A DNA stretch of 20,000 bases from Cristatella mucedo. Taxonomy: Eukaryota > Bryozoa > Phylactolaemata > Cristatellidae. Made by a program: the position numbers and the translations under genes. Under the pieces are notes generated by a model. That model had not been told where the DNA came from. It did no database searches and was given only the letters and a program-made list of their open reading frames with translations. Of this stretch, positions 1 to 8,940 are shown in pieces. The stretch spans positions 2,537,501-2,557,500 of the forward strand of contig WPIO01000017.1 in assembly GCA_009760855.2 (NCBI GenBank), written 5' to 3'. Every line of letters begins with the position of its first letter. Positions within the stretch are counted from its first letter, which is position 1.

Positions 1-38
1 CATCGGCTCCAGCCGCTCAAAAGCGGCGGGAGCCGATG
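1..38. repeat. 38-bp near-perfect hairpin (inverted repeat)
   Basis: Seen directly: positions 1-17 are the reverse complement of 22-38 with one mismatch (A at 11 opposite G at 28). The loop is the 4 nt CAAA. The stem is GC-rich, so it would be very stable in RNA or single-stranded DNA. It touches the window edge, so a larger structure may continue to the left. I see no flanking T-run that would suggest a pol III terminator, and its role is unknown. Confidence 0.85.
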
Positions 39-417
39 CTGGCGGGGTGGCCTCGCTGCCTGCGTCTCACGCTTCGCCTCTGAGTTCGCACGCATTTCGG
101 CGCCATCTACCGACGTACAGTCCGAGCTCGGGCTGTCGGGAAAAAGGAGCGAGCGATCGAGCGATCAGACGTCTATCGCCGCGCTCAGCCGGCAGTCAGT
201 CGAGAACGTCCATCCCTGGCATCGTCTGCGAGCTGGCTGCGCTATATCGGTCTGCGGCTCGCGGCAGTAACGAAAAGGCGCCACAATTCCTCAGCCGCAC
301 GTGCGGTGGTCTGCTCGCCAGTCACCCGCTGTCGGTTCGGCGTCTTGGAGCGCAGACCGCTTGACCTTCTCCGCGAATTCCCCGTCTCCCCTCCGCCGGG
401 TGGGACGATGGCTTCGG

Positions 418-463
418 CTAAATGCTGAGATAAATAAGTGCTAAATGCTGAGATAAATAGGTG
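418..463. repeat. Tandem duplication of a 23-bp unit
   Basis: Two adjacent 23-bp units, 418-440 and 441-463, both begin CTAAATGCTGAGATAAATA and differ at one base. They are followed by T-rich DNA (465-482). Apart from this and the hairpin at the left edge, 1-690 holds nothing I can assign. The open frames there are short and conflict between strands. Confidence 0.85.
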
Positions 464-810
464 CGTTTTTAGTTTTTTTTTTAAATGTGGACAAGTCAGG
501 AGATGTCGTGACGAAAATCGGGAGTGAGTTCCAGGCTTTGGGAGCATACGAACTAAAGGCACGGTCTCCTAAGGATTTGAGGTTTGGACGAAGCATGGGT
601 AAACGATTACATTCCGAAAAGCGGGAGGTGCGATGCTAAGCGGGGTGATGGGGGGGAGCAGATCCGATAGGTAGGCTGGATCCACAGAATGAAGGAACCT
701 AAACGCGAGTGACAAAACCTCGAAGTCGTCGCGTTGCTTGGCTGGGAGCCAGCAGTGCAGGTCTTTGCAAGCACTTCACGAATGCCGGATGGGGCGCAGC
801 AGGGGCGGCG

Positions 811-831
811 AAGGTCGAAGGTCGAAGGTCG
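811..831. repeat. Exact heptamer AAGGTCG in three tandem copies
   Basis: Three uninterrupted copies of AAGGTCG occupy 811-831 inside the CpG-dense block. The motif resembles a nuclear-receptor half-site (AGGTCA) with a changed last base, but the 7-bp spacing and altered base make this only a loose resemblance. It may equally be simple replication slippage. Confidence 0.7.
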
Positions 832-1589
832 CTCGAGGGACGAACGCAGTCGCAGCCGCCGCTGACGCCTCGGGCCGGCGGCGGCGGCGGGCTGGCTGCC
901 TCCGCTGCTGAGGGAGGCGAGGAGCGCGGAAAGGAAATAGCTCCCACTCTGGGTCGCGAAGACGATGACGGTGCGGGCGGCGAAGTTTCGCGGCGTCGCA
1001 GCCTCCGAAACCCCTACCTTTCCATCCCAACCCGCCCCGCCCACCGCCCGCCGCCGACGTCGAAATGTAACGAGCGTTAGCGCAGATGGCTGCCCTTTCT
1101 ACTTTCGCGCGTACTCGAACGCTGGCGTGCGAAGGACGTGTTAGAGGAGTGCGGAGCCTGGGCAACGCCGCCCGGCAAGCCGCCAGGTCTCCGGCCTTTT
1201 CTTTGTACTCGGGACGCTCTGGGCCCAGCCCTACCGGAAACCCATCGGATTGGATGAGAACGAAGGCGGAAGCCGCAGACCGCAGCCCGGCTTACCTTAG
1301 CTCGCCCGCCTACGCGTTGCGGTCGGTCGCTGGGAGCGCCGGCCGTCGGCTCGGCGAGTGCGCGGCTTAACTTTGGCCTCCTCCTCAGCGACCGCGGTCC
1401 GACTTCGCGGCGGCCTAAAGAGTCTCAGCGCCCGTTTCCGCCTGCGTCCGCCGCACGCATGCTCCCATCGCAGCAGGCCGCTCACTGGCCGGCGGCTGCT
1501 GCTGCTTGGCCAGTCGACTTGCTCGCTTCCGGCCGCACGCAGGCGGTGGCGTCTTCAGCTCTTCAACCCAGCTAAGACGCCCATTCGAC

Positions 1590-1619
1590 CGACGCAGAGT
1601 CGCTACCGACTCTGCGTCG
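1590..1619. repeat. Perfect 13-bp stem hairpin
   Basis: The arm CGACGCAGAGTCG (1590-1602) is followed by the loop CTAC and an exact reverse complement at 1607-1619. There are no mismatches. It lies in the CpG-dense block. No T-run follows, so it is not an obvious terminator. Function is unknown. Confidence 0.9.
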
Positions 1620-1751
1620 ATTTGGCCGCTCCTCCTCGCTTTCGCTGCCGCTGCCTCCTTGCCACCGCTGTGGCGCCGACGCCGGCGTTTATCCGAGTTT
1701 ATCGGGTGCAGTCGTGCGAAGATGCCGGTTGGAGCAGCAGACCGGGGTCCG

Positions 1752-1838
1752 AATAATAGTAGTAGTAATAATACACTTGCGTAAGGCCCTCGGAGAACGT
1801 GACCCCTTTTCAGGCACTTTACATATGCTGCAGAGGTC
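1752..1838 (-). mobile_element. SINE family A, 3' tail fragment (copy A1)
   Basis: Read on the minus strand, this is the 3' part of the SINE seen complete at 1955-2115. On the plus strand it shares the core CAGGCACTTTACATATGC (1811-1828) and a weaker match to the region reading 'gctct-agagaac' in other copies. An AAT/AGT microsatellite (1755-1774) sits at its 3' end, as at copies A3 and A5. The box A and box B part is missing; in its place a 39-bp minisatellite begins at 1841. The body is clearly diverged, so this is an old copy. Confidence 0.6.
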
Positions 1839-1840
1839 GA

Positions 1841-1954
1841 ATGGTTAGTGGTAGCATGCTCAACGTCAACAAGCACAACATGGTTAGAGGCGACATGCAA
1901 AGTGTCAACATGCACATGTGGTTAGTGGCAGCATGCACAGTCTCAGCACGCATA
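1841..1954. repeat. Minisatellite, about 39 bp x 3
   Basis: The motif TGGTTAG recurs at 1842, 1881 and 1919 (periods 39 and 38), each time followed by a degenerate 'GGCAGCATGCACAGTGTCAACATGCACA'-type unit of which only the outline is conserved. Seen as three imperfect tandem units. The array lies exactly between two copies of SINE family A, so it may have arisen from slippage within SINE sequence, but the unit does not obviously match the SINE body. Confidence 0.75.
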
Positions 1955-2115
1955 CAATATAAATACAATTAATTTATATAGTGCTCTAAGAGAACTTAAT
2001 CTCTATTCAGGCACTGCACATATGCCACGGGGCTCGAGCCCACGACCTCAAATACATTTACCTTGACCCCGGTTGTTAAGGGCGAGTACGGTTAACCACT
2101 GGGCCAAACCAGTGA
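1955..2115 (-). mobile_element. tRNA-derived SINE, family A, near-complete (copy A2)
   Basis: Read on the minus strand from about 2112 down to 1960. A box A motif TGGCCCAGTGGTT (complement of 2093-2105) matches the pol III box A consensus TGGCNNAGTGG exactly. A box B-like motif GGGCTCGAGCC (complement of 2031-2041) follows at a spacing typical of tRNA genes. The body then runs into a 3' tail, GAGCACTATATAAATT, and AT-rich DNA. The head looks like a tRNA that no longer folds fully. Known biology: tRNA-derived SINEs are non-autonomous, transcribed by RNA polymerase III and mobilised by a partner LINE. No protein is encoded. A second copy at 10709-10865 has the same order of parts, which rules out a lone tRNA gene. 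Confidence 0.85.
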
Positions 2116-2860
2116 AAAAGTGCAAAAAGGACGAATCACATGGACCCACTAGATGCTTCGATAAACAGCTGCGGTTTTAGTGTCCTTTAAATGGCCGAAG
2201 AGGGCAGGTCAAATATTTCGCAGCTACAGCCGTGTCAGGCCGGACGCAGAGATGTGACCAGCCAAGTTGCCTTGACCAGCCATTCTGCCCTCCAACCCTA
2301 GCGGCACAGTGTCAGAGCGTGTAGCCAGCGGCAGAGTGTGAGCCCTGTTGACTGGCAGCTGTGCGGCTTCTCTCAGCTGGGGAGCATTTGGCCAGCCTAG
2401 ACTCCGGGCAAGGCGAGCTGAGGCACGCTGGGAGCAATCGCGTTCGTTCGGTCGAACGTTGGTGCTAAATAGGGAGTGAGCGTTAGTCCATCCGGTCTCT
2501 CGTCTCGGTCAAAGGTCAACTGGTCTCGGTCAAACCGCTCACCGACTGCTCCTCAAGACCTTCGAGAAAGTCAAGCAGCAAGCCACTGGCACGTGCAAGC
2601 CACCGAAATAAAAGACCGAGGTGACATAGCATCCTACTTGTGTGGCTGAGTGTCAGCACTTTCATATTCTCGCAGGGCTAGCCGGTATTAAAGCACGATT
2701 ATCAAGAATCTGTGATTACAAACGCATACACAACGTGGTGCCCATCGTATGTTCAAGCATTTTGTGCGAGCACTTTCGAGAGCATGAGGTGCACTGCTCT
2801 CGACATCGTGAGCCCTTGAGTGTCCCTGTGTACACACCACCGAGGCTCGTGCTTTAGAGT
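2116..2860. other. No recognisable feature
   Basis: I see no convincing coding frame, RNA gene or mobile element. There is one short direct repeat, GTCTCGGTCAAA, at about 2504 and 2524. An AATAAA-like hexamer near 2608 has no gene upstream to belong to. Confidence 0.6.
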
Positions 2861-2875
2861 TCTTGACTGAAAGAG

Positions 2876-3100
2876 CTGTGTGTGCACGTACCTGCGCGTG
2901 TATGTGTCGGGAGTGGGCATGTATCTACGCCGGCCTGTGCTCGCGTGAGGTCTTTGTTTGCTCATGGCTTCTTCGTTTCATTGTGCTAACACTCGCGATT
3001 ACACAAATATCTAGTATATATTTGTATGAGTGTGTTTGTACACACCTGTGTGGGTATGTGTTTGGACACCGTGTGTGCATGTGTGTGCATTAATATATTA
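2876..3100. repeat. Degenerate TG-rich alternating purine-pyrimidine tract
   Basis: The plus strand is a long run of TG/CG/CA alternations such as GTGTGTGCACGTACCTGCGC, interrupted by ordinary sequence. It looks like a decayed (TG)n microsatellite that leads into the AT/TG array at 3106-3331. Alternating purine-pyrimidine DNA can adopt Z-form; that is general knowledge, not shown here. Confidence 0.5.
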
Positions 3101-3105
3101 TTACC

Positions 3106-3147
3106 TGCATTTATGTGCAGATATACACATTTACTGTATGCACATAA

Positions 3148-3188
<41 letters not shown>

Positions 3189-3199
3189 AATTTAAGCTC

Positions 3200-3242
<43 letters not shown>

Positions 3243-3292
3243 ATATATATATCTTTATGTGCATACAGCAGATGCGTATATCTGCACATAAA

Positions 3293-3296
<4 letters not shown>
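3106..3296. repeat. 54-bp inverted repeat enclosing AT and TG microsatellites
   Basis: The left arm 3106-3159 and right arm 3243-3296 are reverse complements at 50 of 54 positions. The outermost 21 bases of the arms pair without mismatch, and the last 10 or so paired bases are AT repeat. The 83-bp spacer holds AT and (TG)n tracts (TG at 3165-3188, AT at 3202-3234). It could form a long cruciform or hairpin. The low divergence between arms and the asymmetric microsatellite filling suggest a foldback created by template switching, or an element end. Confidence 0.85.

Positions 3297-3331
<35 letters not shown>
3297..3331. repeat. (AT)n microsatellite
   Basis: An uninterrupted AT dinucleotide run directly follows the right arm of the inverted repeat. 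Short open frames rich in Tyr and Ile across this region are translations of the repeat and are not genes. Confidence 0.9.
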
Positions 3332-3333
<2 letters not shown>

Positions 3334-5074
3334 TCGACTATTTTGTTTTGTCTCAGCTCACCAAGCAGATGTACAGGATGTGTAAATCATCTTAGGAGTT
3401 TGGAGGCAACTGGTCGAGCAGGGTTGCACCTGGTCAGTGCTACTAGCACGATGGTCCGACCTGTAGCCCCGTCTACTGAAGCTGCCTGCATGTCGCAGCC
3501 TCTCGTGCTAGTCGGCTAGTGCTGATCTCATATCAATAAAATGGAGACCCCGTAGGCCTAACAACAGGAACCATCTGCCGGCTGTGTGGAGCTGCAGCAG
3601 ACACCTGCTGGTAGTCAATACTGGCTCTGCCTTACCAGCGTCGGTAGGAGCTGCCAGCCGGTGCTCTCCTGTGGCACTGGTCGGCACTGGCCCAAGAGGA
3701 GAAACTCGTTCAGGTGCCGCACAGATGGCAGCCAGCGGCGAATCTCGGAAACTAACTCTCACTGACTGGCGCATGCTTGTACTCTACTGTGGTCCATCTA
3801 CCACCTTCCACTAGCTGCCAGGGAGTGATCTTGGCACATGCATGCAAGGTATACTGGGAGCGTGGCATATGAGCGCGTGCGCTTGCACGTACGTACTTGC
3901 GTTTGTGAATGGTTGCACACGTGTGTTTATGCAATGCAATGTATCTCAGTTTGTAACTCCACAAAGTCACAAAGACCAAGTCGGTGTTTTGCAGGAGATT
4001 TTTCTATGGCGCACGCACACAATGCTTAAGCTGCTTTCGGTCCGAAACGTGTGCGCAAGCAAAGGCAAGTACGTGCAAATTCACGCGAGCTTAGCTTACT
4101 ATTTCAGTGCTCAGCTGTCATGTCCAATGCAGACTTCTAGGAACACCAGCGATTCGTTGGCCAAAGCCAATATCCAAAATGCGAGGCGTTTGCTCAGTTG
4201 ACCCGGGCTCTTGCCAGCTCTGCGCCGCCAGCCGTGCCTGCCACGGCTAGACGAAGCCACGAGACTGGGCACGTAGCATCCGCCCCCAAATGCCCGGCTG
4301 CTGATCTCGCACGACGGTGCTACGAGGACGAGGGTGCCAGTGCTCGGGCAATTGCCTAGTTTCTCACGTCGGCTGCTGCATGCAGGCATACAGCCGTGTC
4401 TCGCTGGCCGAAACCACTGTCCCAGTCAGCTCACTTAGCTCTTAGCTCTCAGGTTTGTCCCCCGCCCCAACGTTCCTTGGTGAATTCCCGTTGTGGGATC
4501 TGTGAGCGCCCCTCTGTGGGCGCCCGTAATCTCTTCCTCTTCTTCTACTTCTTCTTATGTTGCTGAGCATCATCGCCAGAAGTTAGTTAGCAGCTTTTAG
4601 AGGCCATCCATCTATCTATCTACCGAGGATTTTACATTGCTCCTGGTTTTAACATGCCAGTCCCACATATCCAGAAGTGACACAGCATGAGGTTTCCGTT
4701 GGAGTTTAGGACAGGTTGACCCAGTACACAGGATAATTGGACAATTGTCGAATTCTCCGAGTAAGGGTACTTACTAGCTTACCATGACAGCCAGCCATCC
4801 AAACAGTTTGGGAACTCTCTTAGCAAGAACGTTGGAGCTACTTTGGTTTTCTCTGAAGTTTACCGTACTCATTGTAAAATCATGGATGGCCTCTGCATCA
4901 ACTCGCTCATGAATCCAGGCATATTTTCCTTAAGCATCCCTGCATTGCTGTCTGCCAGAGCTTGGCTTAAGAACATGCTGGTTTATAACTGGACTCAAAA
5001 ATTCCCCTCCTGCCTAGGCATGGCACAATAGCAAATGGTGGTAGCAGAACTAATTTTTTCAAAATTGTCGATAG

Positions 5075-5079
<5 letters not shown>
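3332..5079. other. No recognisable gene; scattered short simple repeats
   Basis: No coding exon or RNA gene is supported. The stretch contains a perfect 7-bp hairpin (AGCCGTG, 4230-4236, with 4242-4248), a short hairpin GCGCCC/GGGCGC (4506-4523), pyrimidine-rich CTT repeats (about 4533-4556) and a short ATCT run (about 4606-4621). The region near 3840-3940 is TG/CG-rich like 2876-3100. Confidence 0.6.

Positions 5080-5080
<1 letters not shown>

Positions 5081-5164
<84 letters not shown>
5081..5164. repeat. (CT)42 microsatellite
   Basis: An uninterrupted CT run of 84 bp on the plus strand (GA on the minus). The lack of interruptions implies a young, highly mutable locus. The Glu-Arg repeat reading frame across it is an artefact. 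Confidence 0.97.
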
Positions 5165-5167
<3 letters not shown>

Positions 5168-6164
5168 TAACGTCGGGGTGACAAAGCTTCACCCCAAATG
5201 GATGGCACTGCATACCCGACATTGCCTACCACAGCGCAGCCCATTCTCAGTTATGCATGGGCTTTTCTTTTGCACATGCAGCGCTTGGAAATATTAGTAG
5301 GTCAGACTGGCATCTGTGCTCTCAGGCCAGTCGCTCAAGTCCTCATACTAAGTACTAAGAGCAGACATCTCCTGGTTGTTGCCCTACCTTGCCTACCCTG
5401 CCTCGGGGCTGGCGCACGAGGCCAGTACCAGCCACGTTACCAGCCACGAAAAGGCAGCCGAGGGGCAGCAGTTAAGCAGGACAGGAAGCCCTCAAAGTGT
5501 ACCGAATGTGGGTGGATGAGCCCACAGTGAGCACAGGGCCCATGGCAGCTAATTCGGCACAGTTACTTTTGTCATCGTTTGGCACAGAGCCGGCTCACTC
5601 CCTCCCTCCCTCCCTCTCGTCCTGCTATGGGCACAATGCACATAGTCAAAAGTTCACTGGCTCTATGAACAAACGACAGCATCTTAGCTGGGATGGTGGA
5701 TTGAAGTGAAACAACCGTGGACAGAAAGGAGTCCGTCGGTTTAAAGTAAAAAAAGCCTCCTATCAGCATTACGTGTGTGTTTTGGCCTTAGCAAACCCAC
5801 GAGCAGCCTCATACTGAGATTTGCATCAGCAATGACCTGCTGGGGTCGAGGCCGTCAGAGCGATCGACTCGGCAGTCCCAGATGCTGATCTGGTGAACAG
5901 GGAGAAGTCAAGCTAGTTCTGACCATGTTGCCCTCACGTACCAGTAGTTGACTGCACAGTTAGTGCTCACTGGCCTGCACATGCAAACACATTTAACCAG
6001 AAGTGTAGGCGTCTACATGCTAAAGCTGATTGCCGACTGGCAACAAGTATTTCGTACCGGGTGCATAACAAGCAAGTGCAGCCCATCCCAGAGGTGGCGC
6101 CAGGTAGGTTTGACCTTTTCAGCCCAGCTACCCGTCACTTCATCAAATGCTCTCTTCCTCCCCA
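5165..6164. other. No recognisable gene
   Basis: No supported coding or RNA feature. A short (CCCT)n run lies at about 5599-5616. Open frames here are under about 110 codons and have no recognisable domain. Confidence 0.55.
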
Positions 6165-6195
6165 CCACCACCCCCACCCACCCCACCCCCCCCCC
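6164..6195. repeat. C-rich (CCA/CCCA)n tract ending in C10
   Basis: The plus strand reads as CCACCACCACCCCCACCCA-type repeats that end in ten C residues (6186-6195). The minus strand therefore carries repeated G-runs and has G-quadruplex potential. Confidence 0.85.
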
Positions 6196-6261
6196 GATTT
6201 ACATTGGGGTTGAGGTTAACTGAATCAAGCAGGGTTTACAGTCTTATCATTGTTTTGTGGG

Positions 6262-6339
6262 CATCCGTGGCTCAGATAGGAAAGATGGGAGTAGATATAT
6301 CTAATCGGCATCCGAAGCTTAATCGTGGTACTTCTATGT

Positions 6340-6340
<1 letters not shown>
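6262..6340 (+). mobile_element. Possible tRNA-like SINE head (box A only)
   Basis: TGGCTCAGATAGG at 6268-6280 fits the pol III box A pattern TGGCNNAGNNGG. The following 60 bp run directly into a GA microsatellite, as SINE bodies often do. I cannot find a convincing box B (GGTTCGAATCC-like). It differs from families A and B in this window. It could be an unrelated SINE or a chance match. Confidence 0.25.
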
Positions 6341-6421
<81 letters not shown>

Positions 6422-6480
6422 CAGACAGAGTGAGAGAGAGAGAGGCAGACAGAGTGAGAGAGAGGGGCAGACAAACAGAT

Positions 6481-6511
<31 letters not shown>

Positions 6512-6746
6512 AAGCAAGAGAGAAAGAGACGAACAGACAGAGTGAGAGAGAGAAAGGCAGACAGACAGAGACAGACAGACAGATAGACAAACAGACAGAC
6601 AGACAGAAAGCAAGAGAGAGAGAGAGAGAGTGAGAGAGAGAGCAAGAGTCAGAGAAAGGGAGACAGAGAGATAGAGACAGACAGACAGACTGACAAAGAG
6701 ACAGACACTAACCCGAGAGCCGGGCACAGAGAGACAGAGGGAAAAC

Positions 6747-6833
<87 letters not shown>

Positions 6834-6862
6834 GAGAGGCAGAGAGAGGAGACAGACGACGA
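6341..6862. repeat. Compound GA/GACA satellite, about 520 bp
   Basis: It opens with pure (AG)n at 6341-6419 and ends with (AG)n at 6753-6829. Between them lie GACA, GAGA and AAGC interspersions. A higher-order duplication is visible: the segment starting CAGATAGACAAACAG at 6476 recurs at 6580, a period of 104 bp, and each copy is followed by a CAGA run and GAAAGCAAGAGAG. On the minus strand the whole block is a pyrimidine tract, giving a 233-codon Ser/Leu frame that is a repeat artefact. The long purine strand bias makes triplex or H-DNA formation plausible. Confidence 0.93.
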
Positions 6863-6865
6863 AGA

Positions 6866-8726
6866 TGATGATGGGCTGCTACTTTTCAGTAGTGCCCGAG
6901 CCCGAAGGGAATCCCTGATCAAAGCTAGAGGCCCACGTGGAAGTGAGGCTACACCTGCTAGGCACCCGGGCATCTCCCAGGCCTCTTCCTGGCACTGAGC
7001 CCAGCCGACAGCTTGCAGAGCCGGCAGTGGTCTTTGAGTGCGGCTGGTGGCAGCCTTCCTGCTGAGCCGACACTACAACGCCTGCGCGAGTGCAACTCGA
7101 CTTACATGCACATTTCACGCTCGTCATGCTACTCAGCCCTTTGTCAGGGCAGCAGGAGCTGCCATACTTGCAGCAGCTGCATTTGCCTGGAAAGGGAATT
7201 CAACCCTGCCAATAGAAGTGGAGGCCTCCAGCCGAAGCAGCAGCACTGGGCATTCTGTTTCTTTGGCCACTAATCAAGTAATGCCTATTCTGAGAGGCAG
7301 GGAGCATGTGGCTAGCCTGCGGCTCATTACCGACAGATGGCCAGAACCATGTGGCAGTAGCCGGCTCCAGCCTGGAATCCATGCAGGCACGTAAAAAGAA
7401 CAGGTCGAGCAGCTGCAGCTGCCAGGTCAGTCTCTGCTGCCCAGCCGCTGCTGCCGCTGCAGCCCTTGTTCGAGCTGTCTTCGTGCTGTGCTGTCAACAG
7501 AGCCAAATAAGATGACAAGCGGGCAGCCAAGAGATTTTCATGCACTTGGAGAAATAGCTATACTGATGCTGCCATCAGAAACCGGGATCGTGCTAGTGGT
7601 AAATAGGCAACCGAAGTTCAGCTTGATAAACTCTGACTGATTTTGGCCCGGCTGAGGCAATTAAGTGTCCAACCAAACAAGCAATGGAAAAAGGGATTGG
7701 CAAACCGGTGATTTTAAGAAGATCCTCATAGCACAGGCCCCTTACTTTATGATAATGGAGAACCGCGCATGCTCCTTGTCCTCTAGGAGTCCTGGTGTAG
7801 TGCAATGATTCGAAGAAAAACGAGCTTCCTGTGATCCTGCAGACTCTACGGCAGCCCTCGACTGCAGATGTCTGCAGACTTAGATTGCCCAGTCATTTCC
7901 CAGTATCCTCTTTCGGTTACAGATGACAAATATTCGTGCACGCATCTCTCGCGATCTCTGCTGATGCAACAGACTTTCCTTGGCTGCAGTTCGTTTTCTC
8001 AGCTGCTGAAGCGTCGTCGTGTTTGCTTCTTAAGGACTGCAAGGCCATGCCGTTTCCACGTGCCTTGTGAGGATTGCATATGAATCCAACCGATGGTGGT
8101 GAACCGTTTGATCACTCAGGCTAGGCACCTCTAACTGTGTCAGCTACTCAGCAAGTGGGCATCTTTGGTGAGACGCAGAAATCTCTAGCTATCTCTGATC
8201 CCAGTCACTTATGCATAATGTTCTTAATCTTTTTGATTAGTTCTTTTAGAACTAAACATCAGATGGTTTCTTCGTGGCTTTGTGAATCGACGGAGTGGTG
8301 AACAGCAGGAAGAATCTGACTGAATCTGAGTGGTTGCATTAAAACACGGGTCCACTAAAATGCAAGCTGAGCACAAATAGCTAGAGAGCAGGGATATGTA
8401 GTAACAACAGTAAGCTAACCTGTGAAGTTCTAATCCTCGTATTCGCATCATAAGCCGATCACATTTGGTTCAAATGGTGGGATGAGGTGAAAAGTAAAAA
8501 CCATGACGTCATGCAATCATCAGTGGAGGTCATGTGGCTTTGTGTAGCAGTGCAATCAGCTCAAATGCTGCTTACCCACACCGGTGATTCAGTAACTTTT
8601 ATTTTGGCACATATTGTTGAAGACGTCTCTCCACTGTCAATGACTGGCCGTACCGAGACCGATATCCATAAAAGTACAGCTCTTGGTGATTTTGTGACCC
8701 AAAACCAGATTTTATTAATTGTGGAT
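6866..8726. other. No recognisable gene; CAGC/GCTG-rich DNA
   Basis: The stretch 6866-7500 is notably rich in CAGC, GCAG and GCTGC motifs (for example 7404-7470) but holds no coherent reading frame. From about 8100 the DNA becomes more AT-rich. A short palindromic site CTGCAGATGTCTGCAG occurs near 7863. No exon, RNA gene or mobile element is supported. Confidence 0.55.
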
Positions 8727-8727
8727 T

Positions 8728-8806
8728 AAATAATGATAATAGCAATAACAGCAACGCATGTGTATAGAGCTCTAAAAGAACCAGGTCTCTTTTGGGGCAC
8801 TCGAAA
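8728..8806 (-). mobile_element. SINE family A, 3' tail fragment (copy A3)
   Basis: On the minus strand the order AGTGCC, AGAGA, GTTCT, TAGAGC, CTATA is the same as in the near-complete copy A2. It ends in an AAT/AAC microsatellite (about 8728-8754), as do copies A1 and A5. Box A and box B are not visible; the upstream minus-strand sequence is different (see the zinc-finger-like fragment). This is a truncated or strongly diverged copy. Confidence 0.6.
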
Positions 8807-8850
8807 TGGACTGGAAATGAAGCCGATTTCACCTGACCAGAGACACCGAC

Positions 8851-8940
8851 ATGGTGTGTCTGGATGTGGAGAGTCTTCTCTCCATTATGTCGACGATAGA
8901 AGGAGTGCCTCATACAAGGGTCATGGCATTTGCAAGTGAA
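8851..8940 (-). pseudogene. Weak C2H2 zinc-finger-like fragment
   Basis: On the minus strand the frame starting at 8940 reads FTCKCHDPC, then RHSFYRRHNGEK, then HIQTHH. This recalls the C2H2 finger layout (F-x-C, paired Cys, F, R-H, GEK linker, then H residues). The spacing is wrong: the first Cys pair is C-x-C instead of C-x2-C, and the second His before the GEK linker is missing. An in-frame stop (TAA) lies three codons upstream, and the neighbouring frame is open there, as after a frameshift. No intact finger exists. It could be a decayed exon fragment, a piece captured by a repeat, or chance. Confidence 0.2.

Larger units (their letters stand above)
690..1745. promoter_or_regulatory. CpG-dense GC-rich block, possible CpG island or promoter
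   Basis: Seen directly: CpG and GGC/GCC are visibly much denser here than in most of the window, for example 781-1000 and 1300-1560. Overlapping open frames exist on both strands, as expected by chance in GC-rich DNA, and none resembles a known protein. One frame starts at the ATG at 1086 and runs 94 codons. Its first 40 residues are rich in Arg, Ala and Ser with little acidic charge, which could fit a mitochondrial presequence but is not enough to call a gene. The block contains an exact heptamer triplet (AAGGTCG, 811-831) and a perfect hairpin (1590-1619). Inference: promoter or 5' exon region of an unseen gene, or just a GC-rich isochore. Confidence 0.35.

Noticed and set aside
1086-1370. 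94-codon frame in the CpG-dense block with an Arg/Ala-rich start
   Set aside because: Too short, no recognisable domain, C at position -3 of the start, and overlapped by open frames on both strands in GC-rich DNA. Kept only as a weak candidate within the CpG block.
1841-1954. CRISPR-like array
   Set aside because: Three degenerate units with no distinct spacers, in an animal-like genome; this is a minisatellite.
2031-2105. Genuine tRNA gene
   Set aside because: Box A and box B are present but the sequence does not give a clean cloverleaf, and a diverged copy with the same non-tRNA tail exists at 10709-10865, so a SINE is the better call.
2605-2615. AATAAA as a polyadenylation signal
   Set aside because: No coding region precedes it; the hexamer is expected often by chance.
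3026-3395. Tyr/Ile/Cys-rich frames on both strands
   Set aside because: Translations of AT and TG microsatellites and of the inverted repeat; matching peptides on both strands come from the foldback.
4506-4523. GCGCCC/GGGCGC hairpin as a terminator
   Set aside because: The stem is only 6 bp, no T-run follows, and no gene lies upstream.
6272-6973. 233-codon minus-strand frame rich in Ser and Leu
   Set aside because: It is a translation of the GA/GACA satellite. Other frames through the same repeat are also open.
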